The translations under genes were made by a program, and so were the position numbers. From positions 1 through 64,000 of the forward strand of contig JAFPXC010000026.1 in assembly GCA_017394805.1 (NCBI GenBank): 64,000 nt of DNA. The letters run 5' to 3'. Positions 1 through 8,473 of this stretch are shown here, one piece after another. Under the pieces are notes generated by a model. It saw nothing but the letters and a program-made list of their open reading frames with translations, ran no database searches and was not told where the DNA came from. The stretch is from Clostridia bacterium (lineage in GTDB: Bacteria > Bacillota > Clostridia > Christensenellales > CAG-1252). Within the stretch, counting starts at the first letter, position 1; the number at the start of each line of letters is the position of its first letter.

Positions 1-50
1 CGCCCCATTGTTCGCCGCGAAGTAGAGTTGCGCCTAACGTGAATAGTACG

Positions 51-108
51 TCATCCTGAGCCGAAGCAATAGGCTTCGTGTCGAAGGATCCCCTAAGTAG
101 AGGTACAA
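51..108. repeat. Dispersed CGTCATCCTGAGCC-type repeat, copy 1
   Basis: The segment reads CGTCATCCTGAGCC, then a small palindrome (GAAGC, AATA, GGCTTC), then GTGTCGAAGGATCCCCT and a purine-rich AAGTAGAGGTAC end. The same conserved flanks with different internal palindromes recur near 41176, 43937, 44256, 44324, 44678 and 45729, and inside two coding regions. It is not part of a recognisable gene here. Confidence 0.8.
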
Positions 109-211
109 AAACTTCTTCGCGGCTTCACCTTTTGGTCGGGCAGTCCTCTCCGTGTCACGTCTCGCTACGCTGTACGCGCCACGGGTTTGGCTTGCGCCAA
201 ATGGTATTATT

Positions 212-389
212 TTCGCTCGTGCTTGCACGCTTGCTTCTATTATACAACCATACGAACGCCCATTCTTACGAATGGTATCTATACTGCGTATAGATTGGTC
301 GCTACGCTCCCCGCGTTCGATTGCAAGACGTCGCAAGCGTTATGCAAATACTTCGCTTCGCTCGTGCTTGCACGCTTGCTTCTATTATA
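212..389. repeat. Pair of 33-bp direct repeats
   Basis: A 33-bp sequence beginning TTCGCTCGTGCTTGCACG occurs at 212-244 and again at 357-389, 145 bp apart. The DNA between and around it is made of short inverted repeats and shows no credible coding region on either strand. Confidence 0.75.
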
Positions 390-474
390 AAATACATATT
401 AAAATCACTACGGTCAAGTGTTTTTATGTATTCTTAGAAAAGCATAAAGCAACAAAAAAACACCAAACAATCAA

Positions 475-503
475 AAACCCTCGATTTTTCCAATCGAGGG
501 TTT
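475..503 (+). terminator. Terminator-like hairpin 1
   Basis: AAACCCTCGATT and AATCGAGGGTTT form a 12-bp stem around TTTCC, followed by CTTTTATT. No gene on this strand lies upstream within the window, so it would serve a gene beyond the left edge. It is the first of three similar hairpins. Confidence 0.65.
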
Positions 504-663
504 CTTTTATTAATCCACAATCCGACGAACGTCGGATTTCTCCCGCTCGCGTTTCGAGCGGATTTCACCCGCACGAACGTGCGGATTTCTCCCGTGCGGT
601 AGCACGGATTTCACCGTGCGCTCCGCGCACCTCGCGCACCATTTCCTTCCCGCTCGGCAAGAA

Positions 664-691
664 AAACCCTCGACTTTTCCGTCGAGGGTTT
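664..691 (+). terminator. Terminator-like hairpin 2
   Basis: AAACCCTCGAC / GTCGAGGGTTT form an 11-bp stem with a TTTTCC loop and a CTTTTAATT tail. It is repeated almost exactly 54 bp downstream. Confidence 0.65.
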
Positions 692-717
692 CTTTTAATT
701 ATTCCATTCGGCAAGAA

Positions 718-745
718 AAACCCTCGACTTTTCCGTCGAGGGTTT
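718..745 (+). terminator. Terminator-like hairpin 3
   Basis: Near-identical copy of the preceding hairpin, with the same 11-bp stem and TTTTCC loop. Together they form a 54-bp tandem duplication within the hairpin array. Confidence 0.65.
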
Positions 746-861
746 CTTTTAATTATTCCATAACTCGCCGTAGGCGAACTTCACTCGAGGCTGTGCCTCG
801 AACTTCACTGCGAAGCTACTTCACTTCGCCATAGGCGAAACTTCACCGTGCGCTCCGTGCG

Positions 862-1635
862 CTACTCCACGTCGCCGTCTCCTTCGATGGGCTTTTCGGC
901 TTGCGCGTCTTCGAATACGGGCTCGTCGATGGCGGGGATTTCTTCCGCGGTTTCTTCGGCTTGCGCTTCCTCTTGGGGAGCGGCGGCCTCTTCGACGACG
1001 GTCTCTTCGGCGGCGGTCTCTTCGGCGGCGGTCTCTTCGGCGGCGGTCTCTTCGGCGGCGTTACCGCCTTCTTGTTGGGCTTTCAGGTTCTCGTAGAAAG
1101 CGGTTCTGGTGGCTCTGTGGTAGGGCACCACGTAGAACGCCAAGATGCCGAAGGTCAAGCCGACCAAGAGGTACCAACCGATGAAGGACAGGTCGAGGCA
1201 GAACAGGTCTGCCTTGTGCCCTTTCATCATATTGCGCGACGCGGTGATGGCGTCGGTCTCGTTCATTTCGGGGTGGTCGTGTTGGATGTAGAAGGTCATC
1301 GCGTACGCATAACTCTTCACGATGCCGGGGATGACGAACAGCAAGCTCCACAGGAAGATGAACAGTTGCACCAACAAGCCCGTGATGAAGTTGTTGGCAA
1401 AGTTCTTGAATCCCACGAACAAGTCTTCCAAGTCGGTTTTACCCTTGCGGAAGAGGTTGAGAAACACCGCCGCCAAGCCGACTGCCATCGGGCCGGCGAT
1501 GATCAGCTGGATGATGCCGAGCAGGGAAGAAGCCGCGCCGGTTATCAAGCCGAATAGCAACAACGCGATGATGACGTTCCCCCAATTTCCGCGCAATTTT
1601 TCTTTTGCGAGTTGTTTCATTTCAGGTCTGGTCAT
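862..1635 (-). CDS. DUF975 family integral membrane protein
   Basis: A 257-residue membrane protein of the DUF975 family, whose biochemical function is not established. Hydrophobic segments lie at about residues 20-60, 85-110 and 147-172. The N-terminal MTRPEMKQLAKEKLRGNW stretch and the Asn-rich GFKNFANNF region are typical of the family. After about residue 190 the protein ends in an acidic Ala/Glu tail with four EETAA units, encoded by a 15-bp tandem repeat near 1000-1060. AAAGGAG lies a few bases before the ATG. A sigma-A-like promoter with a palindrome over its -10 lies just upstream. It appears monocistronic. Confidence 0.85.
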   Translation of the reverse strand: MTRPEMKQLAKEKLRGNWGNVIIALLLFGLITGAASSLLGIIQLIIAGPMAVGLAAVFLNLFRKGKTDLEDLFVGFKNFANNFITGLLVQLFIFLWSLLFVIPGIVKSYAYAMTFYIQHDHPEMNETDAITASRNMMKGHKADLFCLDLSFIGWYLLVGLTFGILAFYVVPYHRATRTAFYENLKAQQEGGNAAEETAAEETAAEETAAEETVVEEAAAPQEEAQAEETAEEIPAIDEPVFEDAQAEKPIEGDGDVE

Positions 1636-1657
1636 AATATATTCTCCTTTTGTTTTG

Positions 1658-1695
1658 ATACTATTTAGTATATCAATAAGTTATGCGCTTGTAAA
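1658..1695 (-). promoter_or_regulatory. Promoter and palindromic operator of the DUF975 gene
   Basis: On the minus strand TTTACA (1695-1690), a 17-nt spacer and TATACT (1672-1667) form a sigma-A-like promoter. The perfect palindrome ATACTA-TT-TAGTAT at 1658-1671 overlaps the -10, a position expected for a repressor site. The regulator is unknown. Confidence 0.55.
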
Positions 1696-1732
1696 TCTTA
1701 TTTGCGCAAATAATCCCCGTATTATCTTTCGT

Positions 1733-2671
1733 TTATTGCATTTTTTCGGTGATATAGGCGAGGATTTCCTTATACGCACGCTTGCTTTCGGGGAACATTT
1801 TGTAGTAGAGCGGATAGATATGGAACATTTTTTCGTCGCAAATCACCCGTGCTTCGATGCCGTGTCCTTTCATGTTTTCGGCTATCGTCATCGTATCGTC
1901 CTTCAATATCTCGTCCCCGCCCACGGTGAACAAGGTGGCGGGAAAACCCGCGTAATCGCCGAACACGGGCGACACCAACGGATCCTTCCTATCCGCGTCC
2001 CCGCACCAGCCGTACATTGCGCTCTTCAGCAGGCGCGCGCGTTTTTCCTCGTCCAGCACGACCTTTTTCTCGCCGAACATGGGGTCTTGGTTGTAGTTGT
2101 CTTCGTAACTCTTGCCCGAGGCCAGCATATCCGCCCAGGGGGACAGCAGATACAAGGCGCGGGGCAGGGCCTTCCCTTCGTCGCGGAGCCTCAAACACAG
2201 CGAGAGCGCCAGGTTGCCGCCCGCCGAATCGCCGCCCAAAATGATATTTTCGGGCTTAAATCCCTGCCGTTCGACCACGTCCGTCCACAAGGCGTAGGCC
2301 TGGTTGTGTTGGGTGGGGTAGGTGAACGCGGGGGCCAAATCGTAGTCGATGAGGATACATTGCACGCCATCGCCCGCGGCCTTGGCCATATCCGAAGCGT
2401 GGTAGTAGTAGTCCTGCGACAAGCCCACGGTGTAGCCGCCGCCGTGGAAGTAGAGCACCAATTTTTCGCTCTCTTTGCCGATGGGTTTCACCCGTGCGAA
2501 TTTCACGCCCTCGGGGGTAGCCTCTTCGACCAGCGCGTAGCCTTCCTTGACTTCCTTGCCGTCGTCCGAAATCATTTTCGCCACTTCTTCAAACGATTTG
2601 CCGCTGTCGGGGTTCATATTGAAGAACTTTCTGATGAACACACGTCCCATTTTTGTGCGAATAGACGCCAT
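1733..2671 (-). CDS. Alpha/beta hydrolase, hormone-sensitive lipase-like
   Basis: A 312-residue soluble esterase or lipase-like hydrolase. The oxyanion-hole motif HGGGY is at about residues 76-80 and the nucleophile motif GGDSAGGN has its Ser near 149. A GGDEILKDD segment near 255 and a MFHIYPLY segment near 290 are the likely acid and His of the triad, as in the bacterial HSL (type IV) esterases. The start is set at the ATG directly after CGGAGGAG. A longer frame to 2731 would ignore that site and run through the promoter. There is no signal peptide, so a cytoplasmic short-chain esterase is the likely role. The substrate cannot be told from sequence. Confidence 0.88.
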   Translation of the reverse strand: MASIRTKMGRVFIRKFFNMNPDSGKSFEEVAKMISDDGKEVKEGYALVEEATPEGVKFARVKPIGKESEKLVLYFHGGGYTVGLSQDYYYHASDMAKAAGDGVQCILIDYDLAPAFTYPTQHNQAYALWTDVVERQGFKPENIILGGDSAGGNLALSLCLRLRDEGKALPRALYLLSPWADMLASGKSYEDNYNQDPMFGEKKVVLDEEKRARLLKSAMYGWCGDADRKDPLVSPVFGDYAGFPATLFTVGGDEILKDDTMTIAENMKGHGIEARVICDEKMFHIYPLYYKMFPESKRAYKEILAYITEKMQ

Positions 2672-2702
2672 AGTATTCTCCTCCGATACTTGGTTTTTAA
2701 TC

Positions 2703-2731
2703 ATTATACCAAATATCCCCCCGTTTAGCAA
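2703..2731 (-). promoter_or_regulatory. Sigma-A-like promoter of the alpha/beta hydrolase gene
   Basis: Minus-strand TTGCTA (2731-2726), 17-nt spacer, TATAAT (2708-2703), about 32 nt before the ATG. Confidence 0.55.
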
Positions 2732-2808
2732 TACTCCTTTCGCATTTTGTCCTCAAAAAGTGCGTACGTACCCCGCCGAATACGGCCAAACCGTCGATAA
2801 TAAAAAAT

Positions 2809-2874
2809 GAAGACGGCACCAAATCTCTGGTCTTCGCGTCACGGTTCCGATTACTCGGCAGAGCCTCCGTCTTC
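2809..2874. other. Nested inverted repeat upstream of the two-component operon
   Basis: GAAGACGG (2809-2816) pairs with CCGTCTTC (2867-2874), and CTCTG (2825-2829) pairs with CAGAG inside it. The rest of the 2672-3027 gap is AT-rich and contains TATAAT at 2982-2987, about 40 nt before the response regulator ATG. The structure lies upstream of that -10, so it may be a terminator or operator rather than a leader. Confidence 0.4.
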
Positions 2875-3027
2875 ACTTTCGATATAGCGCGGATTTTCCG
2901 TGTCGTCCACGGTTTCGGCCCGAATTCGCTCCGAAAAAATATTTTTTTAGTTTCATTTAAGATTTATCCGCTAAAATAAGGTATAATGAAAAGTAGGACG
3001 GGGATTCCCCGACCGAAGGAGGCACCC

Positions 3028-3699
3028 ATGCGCATTTTATTGGCCGAGGACGAACGCGAACTCAATCGCGCGCTCGTCGCGCTGTTCACCCGCAACAACT
3101 ATTCGGTGGATTCCGTCTTCAACGGCGCGGACGCGCTCACCTATCTCACCGAAGGGGACTACGATTGTGCCGTTTTGGACGTTATGATGCCCAAGATGGA
3201 CGGCATCACCGTCCTGCAGACCATACGCAAGGCGGGCAAGACTCTTCCCGTCCTCATTCTCACGGCCAAAGGGGAGATAGACGACCGCATCTTAGGGCTG
3301 GACAGCGGCGCGGACGACTACCTCACCAAGCCATTTTCGGTCAAGGAACTCTTGGCGCGCGTACGCGCCATCACCCGCCGTCTCACGGTCGCCGCGGATT
3401 CCGAATTGACCTACGGCAACTGCACGTTGTCCCGCTCGTCCTATATACTTCGCACGCCCACGGGGGAGACGCGCCTTTCCAACAAGGAGTTTCAAATGAT
3501 GGAAGCGCTATTGAGCCGCCCGGGGCAGGTGATATCCGTCGAACAGTTTATGGAGAAGATATGGGGCTACGATTCGGACAGCGACATCAGCGTGGTATGG
3601 GTGTACGTCTCCAATTTGCGCAAGAAACTCGCCGCCATTCAGGCCAACGTGCAGATAAAGTCCCTGCGCAACGCGGGCTACACGGTGGAATTGCTATGA
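3028..3699 (+). CDS. OmpR/PhoB-family response regulator
   Basis: A 223-residue response regulator. The receiver domain (about 1-118) has the acidic pair E7-D8, the phospho-acceptor Asp51 in VLDVMMPKMDG, Thr79 in ILTAK and Lys101 in LTKPF. The C-terminal winged-helix DNA-binding domain (about 128-223) contains SNKEFQMMEALLSRPGQV and the WGYDSD...VYVSNLRKKL signature. The start is the ATG after GAAGGAGG; an earlier in-frame ATG at 2986 lacks a ribosome site. It overlaps the histidine kinase start by ATGA, so the two are translationally coupled. The stimulus and target genes are unknown; the large surface lipoprotein downstream is a plausible target by position only. Confidence 0.93.
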   Translation: MRILLAEDERELNRALVALFTRNNYSVDSVFNGADALTYLTEGDYDCAVLDVMMPKMDGITVLQTIRKAGKTLPVLILTAKGEIDDRILGLDSGADDYLTKPFSVKELLARVRAITRRLTVAADSELTYGNCTLSRSSYILRTPTGETRLSNKEFQMMEALLSRPGQVISVEQFMEKIWGYDSDSDISVVWVYVSNLRKKLAAIQANVQIKSLRNAGYTVELL

Positions 3700-4922
3700 T
3701 CAAAAAATTACGCCAACGGTTTATCATTCTTTCGCTCGCGGTGGTTGCCGCGGTCATCTTGGTCATCGTCGTGGGCATAGACGTCGCCAACTACCTCAAT
3801 ATGCAGTCCAAAGCGGACGCCGAGATCGCTTTCATCGAGCAGGGCGGCGCCATAGCCGCGCTTCCCTCGGGCGACTCCGACGAGCCGCAAGAGGACAAAT
3901 TCGGTCGCGCGCCCAAGGGCATTCCCGGCGAAACGGCGTTTGCCGCGCGCTATTTCATCGTCGAGACGGACGCCGAGGGCAACGTGTGGTTTTTCAATCT
4001 CCAACGCATCGCCCGCGTAGACGAGGACGACCTCGCCTACTACGTTTCCCGCGCCAAATTTTCGCGTGGGTTCGTGGGCAACTATCGCTATCGGGCGGTG
4101 CACACGGCCACGGGCTCGCGCTACGTCTTCCTCGATTGTGAGAAGGAGATCGCCGCTACAACGACCTTCATCGTGTCGAGCGCCATCATCACGGTGGTCG
4201 GTCTTTCGGTCATCGCCTTGCTCATCATTCTCTTGTCGCGCAAGGTGCTCGCCCCCGTCGAGGAGAGCTACCGCAAGCAAAAGCGCTTCATCACGGACGC
4301 GGGACACGAGCTCAAAACCCCCATCACCGTTATAGGCGCCAACGCCGAACTACTTGAGATGGAGATAGGCGAGGACAACGAATGGCTCGAGTCCATCAAG
4401 CACCAAACGCAGAAGTTGAGCAGTCTTACCCAAGAGCTCGTCTACTTGTCCCGCATGGACGAATCGGATGCCGAAGTCGCGCGTGCTGCGTTCGATCTTG
4501 CGCAAACCGTGCAGTCGTGCGTAGAGGAGTTCCGCGACGCGGCCCTGGTCGCCGAGAAGGACTTCGTCCTCGACCTCACCCCCCTTTCGGTCAACGCCAA
4601 CGAGGAGATGGTGCGCCGCGCGGTCAATCTCATGTTGGACAACGCGCTCAAATACGCCGAGAGCGAGTCCATACGCGTCTCCCTTCGCCGCGAGGGCAAA
4701 TTCGCCGTGTTAGAGGAGTCCAACGCCTCGTCCCTTCCCCACGGCAAGCACCCCGAACTCTTCGAGCGCTTCTACCGTGCGGACGCCTCGCGCGGCGGTA
4801 GCGAAGGCTACGGCATCGGCCTTTCGGTCGTTCGCTCCATCGCGGAGCACAACGGCGGGGCGGTGTCCTGCGAGTCGGACGGCGCCACGGTGGTCTTCCG
4901 CTTCACCCTTCCCCTCGCGTAA
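3696..4922 (+). CDS. Sensor histidine kinase
   Basis: A 408-residue membrane sensor kinase and partner of the preceding regulator. Transmembrane helices at about 9-31 and 158-181 enclose an extracytoplasmic sensor region of about 125 residues with no recognised ligand motif. The dimerisation domain has the H-box DAGHELKTPITVI with phospho-acceptor His204. The ATPase domain shows the N-box (MLDNALKYAE) and a GYGIGLSVVRSIAEHNGG glycine-rich segment. The F box (ELFERFYRAD) is present. The start codon overlaps the regulator stop (ATGA). No separate HAMP region is obvious, making the protein compact. A hairpin with a T run follows 40 nt downstream. Confidence 0.92.
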   Translation: MIKKLRQRFIILSLAVVAAVILVIVVGIDVANYLNMQSKADAEIAFIEQGGAIAALPSGDSDEPQEDKFGRAPKGIPGETAFAARYFIVETDAEGNVWFFNLQRIARVDEDDLAYYVSRAKFSRGFVGNYRYRAVHTATGSRYVFLDCEKEIAATTTFIVSSAIITVVGLSVIALLIILLSRKVLAPVEESYRKQKRFITDAGHELKTPITVIGANAELLEMEIGEDNEWLESIKHQTQKLSSLTQELVYLSRMDESDAEVARAAFDLAQTVQSCVEEFRDAALVAEKDFVLDLTPLSVNANEEMVRRAVNLMLDNALKYAESESIRVSLRREGKFAVLEESNASSLPHGKHPELFERFYRADASRGGSEGYGIGLSVVRSIAEHNGGAVSCESDGATVVFRFTLPLA

Positions 4923-4960
4923 GCGCCTACCTACCATATAATAGAAAAGACGGGACTGTT

Positions 4961-5016
4961 TTGAAGTGCACCCCAAAAGTTGGGCAGTAATGAAAAACTT
5001 TTGGAGGTGCATTTTT
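4961..5016 (+). terminator. Hairpin with T run, resembling an IS3-family end
   Basis: TGCACCCCAAAAGTT (4967-4981) pairs with AACTTTTGGAGGTGCA (4998-5013) apart from one bulged base, then TTTTTT follows. This would terminate the two-component operon. The left arm with its preceding TGAAG (TGAAGTGCACCCCAAAAGTT) resembles terminal inverted repeats of IS3-family elements from memory. No transposase is present, so a remnant or miniature derivative is possible. Confidence 0.5.
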
Positions 5017-5158
5017 TATGGTCTCGATATTCACGCGGGCGAAGTCGCAATTCTCTTTTTTTGTGCGTCAAACTTTTGTTCAAAAATCTTTCGTATTTTA
5101 GTTTTGTTTTAGTTTCGTCAGGCATAATGAAGGTACCAAAAGCAAGGAGGTAATCCCG

Positions 5159-7342
5159 ATGAAAAAGAATGAGAATAAAGATAAGCAAACGAACAAAAGG
5201 AAAAACAAAGGAGGAAAATGGTTGCCTTGGACGATAGCCGTATTGACCGCCGTCACCATTGCCGTTTCGGCTTGCACCACCACGGGTGTAGACAACGCCG
5301 CCACGGGTACGGACAACGCTACCGTCACCCGGCAACAAAACGCGGCGAATAGCACCGTCACCGAAAGTGAGGTTGCCTCTGCCGCCGCCGAAGTGTCCGA
5401 AACCTTGTCCGCCGTCTCCGCCGAGGACTATCTCCTCACCGAGGTCATTGCGGTCAGCGAGGTCCAAGCCGAGGACGAAATACCCGAGGACGCCACTTGT
5501 ATCGACCTCTCGGCGCTTACCGCCGACAACGCCCCCGCGGGCACTTCGTTCAAGGATAGCGTGCTCACCGTCGAAGCGGCGGGCGTCTACGTCCTCACGG
5601 GCGAGTTGGACGGCGCCGTCGAAGTGGCCAAGAACGTAGAAGGGGTGGTACGTATCGTATTAAACGGCGCCACCATCAAGACGACGGCCACCCAGACCGT
5701 TGCCGCCATCACCTTCAAACAAGCGGACGATTTGCGCATTCTCACCGTTGCCGCCGGCACCACCAACGAGGTCTCGGATAGCGCGGGCGACACCGCCGCC
5801 GAGGGCGAGGGCGCGGCCATTCAGGCCAAGAAGTGCTCGCTTACCATCAACGGCACGGGCACCCTCAACGTCACCGCCATCGGAGACGAAGCCTGCGGTA
5901 TCAAGGTCAAGAAGTCCCTCACCGTGCTCGATACGACCATTTCGGTCTTCGCGGTCAAGAACGGCGTCAAAGCGGACGATTCCATCGTGATGAAGAACGC
6001 CTCCGTCACGGTCACCGCGGGCGGCGACGCCATCAAGACGGACGTCGAACCCGAGACGGACGAGGAAGCCACCGCTTACGCGGCGGATAGAACGGCGGGA
6101 TATATCTATATCGAGCATACCTCGCTCACCTTGTCCGCGGCGGATGACGGCCTCGTAGCCAACGGTTGCCTGTATATCGCCAACGACGACGCGGACGTCA
6201 TCACCATCACCACCAACGGCGGCGCGCCCGACCAAATTACCGAGCGCAGTTCGGACGCGGCGGACGGCAAAGCCATCAAGGTAGCGGGCGTCACGCTTAC
6301 CGACGAAGAGGACAACGAGACCGATTACCCCGCCGCCTATACCGAGAATTACGCCCTCGTCGTCACGGGCGGCACCTTCCGCGTCGACTCCAACGACGAC
6401 GCGCTGCACAGCAAAGGCAATCTCCTCATCACGGGCGGCACCTTCACCATTGCCTCGGGTGACGACGGCGTCCACGCCGAGTATCTCACCAAGATCACCG
6501 GGGGCACCATAGATATCACGCGCTGTTACGAGGGTGTGGAAGGCGCGGCGGTGGAGATTACGGGCGGCACCGTGCGCATTACCGCCAAGGACGACGGCGT
6601 CAACGCGGCCAACGCGGACTTGACGGGTTACGCCTGCTATATCCTCGTCACGGGCGGCGACGTCACCGTGGACTGTTCGGGCGACGGATTGGACAGCAAC
6701 GGCAAATTGCTCTTAGCGGGCGGCAAACTCACCGTATTCGGGCCGACCACGGGCGGCAATTCGGCCGTGGACAGCGTGACGGGCACCACCATTTCGGGCG
6801 GCACGGTCATCTCCACCTGTTTCGAGTCGATGGATCCCGTAGGCTCCACGCAGTATAGGGTAGAGGCCAACGTCAACGTGTCGGCGGGCACCAAGGTCAC
6901 CTTGCGCGATGCGGATGGCGTCGAGGTCGTCGGTTTCGTCGCCACCAAGACCTGCCGCAACGTTCTCATCAGCACGTCCACGATGACGGCGGGCACCTAC
7001 ACCTTGACCTACGGTACCCAGAGCGTCACCTTGACGGCCACCGCGGGCACCGCCAACGGACGCGGGGGCTTCGGCGGCATGGGCGGCAACTTCGACGGCA
7101 TGGGCGGCAACTTCGACGGTCGCGGCGGTCAACCCCCCATGGACGGGCAGGGCGGTCAACGCGGACAGGGCGGCCAACGCGGGCAGGGCGGTCAACCTCC
7201 GCAGAACGGGCAGGACGGCTCTACGCCTCCCGAGTTGCCCGATGGGCAATCGTTTGACGGTACCACGCCTCCCAACGGGCAGACCCCTCCCAACGCCGCA
7301 GATGGCAACCAAAACGCGACTTCGCCCGCTCAAATGGGTTAA
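5159..7342 (+). CDS. Large surface lipoprotein with DUF4353-type carbohydrate-binding repeats
   Basis: A 727-residue exported protein. A basic start (residues 1-20), a hydrophobic helix (22-37) and a lipobox-like AVSAC with Cys39 suggest a lipoprotein anchored to the outer face of the membrane. Residues about 115-600 contain many beta-rich repeats of the type VTGGTFRV-DSNDDALHSKGN, VTGGDVTVDCSGDGLDSNG and ISGGTVISTC, as in the clostridial carbohydrate-binding (DUF4353) family, which probably folds as a beta-helix. The tail (about 625-727) is Gly/Gln/Pro-rich (GGNFDG, GGQRGQ repeats) and probably disordered. AAGGAGG lies 8 nt before the ATG. Sugar binding is a family-level prediction. It may be regulated by the upstream two-component pair. 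Confidence 0.8.
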   Translation: MKKNENKDKQTNKRKNKGGKWLPWTIAVLTAVTIAVSACTTTGVDNAATGTDNATVTRQQNAANSTVTESEVASAAAEVSETLSAVSAEDYLLTEVIAVSEVQAEDEIPEDATCIDLSALTADNAPAGTSFKDSVLTVEAAGVYVLTGELDGAVEVAKNVEGVVRIVLNGATIKTTATQTVAAITFKQADDLRILTVAAGTTNEVSDSAGDTAAEGEGAAIQAKKCSLTINGTGTLNVTAIGDEACGIKVKKSLTVLDTTISVFAVKNGVKADDSIVMKNASVTVTAGGDAIKTDVEPETDEEATAYAADRTAGYIYIEHTSLTLSAADDGLVANGCLYIANDDADVITITTNGGAPDQITERSSDAADGKAIKVAGVTLTDEEDNETDYPAAYTENYALVVTGGTFRVDSNDDALHSKGNLLITGGTFTIASGDDGVHAEYLTKITGGTIDITRCYEGVEGAAVEITGGTVRITAKDDGVNAANADLTGYACYILVTGGDVTVDCSGDGLDSNGKLLLAGGKLTVFGPTTGGNSAVDSVTGTTISGGTVISTCFESMDPVGSTQYRVEANVNVSAGTKVTLRDADGVEVVGFVATKTCRNVLISTSTMTAGTYTLTYGTQSVTLTATAGTANGRGGFGGMGGNFDGMGGNFDGRGGQPPMDGQGGQRGQGGQRGQGGQPPQNGQDGSTPPELPDGQSFDGTTPPNGQTPPNAADGNQNATSPAQMG

Positions 7343-7364
7343 TGCGGACGGGCCATAAACCGTC

Positions 7365-7448
7365 ATTTCACGCACCATGGGTGCAATTCACATTCATAAT
7401 CTCTTCGCAAAGCGTCGCTTTTGCGAAGGGGATGCAAAATATCTCCAT
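7365..7448. repeat. Small hairpin modules with TTCAC spacers
   Basis: GCACC-AT-GGGTGC is flanked by ATTTCAC and AATTCAC, the module design seen across the window. The remainder of the 7343-7811 gap holds a terminator (7452-7488) and the TetR-gene promoter. No coding region is evident. Confidence 0.6.
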
Positions 7449-7451
7449 AAA

Positions 7452-7488
7452 AAATCCGCTTGCGCGTTTGTCGCAAGCGGATTTTTTT
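7452..7488 (+). terminator. Rho-independent terminator of the surface lipoprotein gene
   Basis: AAATCCGCTTGCG / CGCAAGCGGATTT form a 13-bp perfect stem around CGTTTGT, followed by a run of T. Confidence 0.9.
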
Positions 7489-7718
7489 ACTTCGTTTTTC
7501 TATGTCGATTATCCTATATTGACGTCGATTTGTTTCGCGTTCGGGTCCCGGGATACGCCGTATGTTTTCCCGTTTACTTCCCACGTTACGTCCAAGTACC
7601 CCTTGTTTTCATCGCGATTATCAGGCTCGCCGCACTTTCCCCACGGTACGATTCACGCTCGCACGGCGTGCAATTTACTTTTTTCGTGACTTCCGAAAAA
7701 CTTTTTTCAAAATAGGTA

Positions 7719-7765
7719 TTGACAAAGCGCCAATCATTCGATATACTGTTGATAGTTGGACTATC
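7719..7765 (+). promoter_or_regulatory. Promoter and palindromic operator of the TetR operon
   Basis: TTGACA (7719-7724), 17 nt, TATACT (7742-7747) is a near-consensus sigma-A promoter. Directly downstream, GATAGT-TGG-ACTATC (7751-7765) is a perfect inverted repeat at the expected transcription start, where a TetR repressor would block initiation. Autoregulation by the TetR protein encoded next is the simplest reading. Confidence 0.75.
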
Positions 7766-7811
7766 ATTTTGAAAGTACGTCTATCAAATCTACCCAAAGG
7801 AGAGGGAAGCC

Positions 7812-8414
7812 GTGAGCATTCGCACCGCCAAAATCGACTATATCGTCCATGCCGCCGCCGACCTCTTTTTGTCCAAAGGCATTGCCGCCGTCACCATCAA
7901 GGACGTCACGCAGGTTGCGGGGGTAGGCGAGGCCACGATGTACCGCTATTTTTCCACCAAGCAAAACCTCGTGTTGCGTGCGGCGGGGCTTATGGCGGAC
8001 GAGATACGCGCCTCCTACTTCGATTTGACGGCCGCCGCCACGGGGCTTGCCAAGTTGGAGGCCTTCTACGGCAATTTCCTGCGCATCTATCTGGAGCGTC
8101 CCGCCTACTATCGCTTCATCTTCGAGTTCGACGCCACAGTCGAGTTGCAGGGCGGCGCGGCCGAGTACGAGCAGACCTTGCTCCCCTATATGCAGGACTA
8201 TCTAGACGCCTATCGGGCAGGGAGAGCGGACGGCACGGTGCGGGAGATCGAGGACGTCAAGTTATTCTACCTCACCACCACGCACGCCATCATGGGGCTT
8301 TGCAAGAAGATGACGATGGACCGCGTTTTGTTGGAACAAGACAAAGAGGGCGAGCGCGAGATCCGTATGCTCATCGACCTCATCGTATACAGACTTAAAA
8401 ACTTGTGCGTCTAA
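7812..8414 (+). CDS. TetR/AcrR-family transcriptional regulator
   Basis: A 200-residue regulator. The N-terminal helix-turn-helix is clear: IDYIVHAAADLFLSKGIAAV, TIKDVTQVAGVGEATMYRYF and STKQNLVLRA (about residues 8-58). The C-terminal region is a helical ligand domain with no recognisable binding motif. Translation starts at GTG after AAAGGAGAGG; no in-frame ATG fits better. It is first in an operon with a GPH-type transporter and an unknown GT-B-like protein, and a palindrome lies at its own promoter. It therefore probably controls the operon in response to a small molecule related to the transporter. The ligand is unknown. Confidence 0.9.
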   Translation: MSIRTAKIDYIVHAAADLFLSKGIAAVTIKDVTQVAGVGEATMYRYFSTKQNLVLRAAGLMADEIRASYFDLTAAATGLAKLEAFYGNFLRIYLERPAYYRFIFEFDATVELQGGAAEYEQTLLPYMQDYLDAYRAGRADGTVREIEDVKLFYLTTTHAIMGLCKKMTMDRVLLEQDKEGEREIRMLIDLIVYRLKNLCV

Positions 8415-8473
8415 CACAAAAAATATTATAAGGAGTCGGATGGTATTTAGACGGTATCGTTCGAGCACAGCGT

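Larger units (their letters stand above)
520..860. repeat. Array of short hairpins with AxTTCAC spacers
   Basis: Short perfect hairpins such as CCGACG-AA-CGTCGG, CGCACG-AA-CGTGCG and CGTGC-GGTA-GCACG are separated by GATTTCTCC or GATTTCACC. From about 760 the spacer becomes AACTTCAC. The array also carries two terminator-like hairpins (664-691, 718-745). No coding region is apparent. Arrays of the same design fill many other intergenic gaps of the window. Confidence 0.7.
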
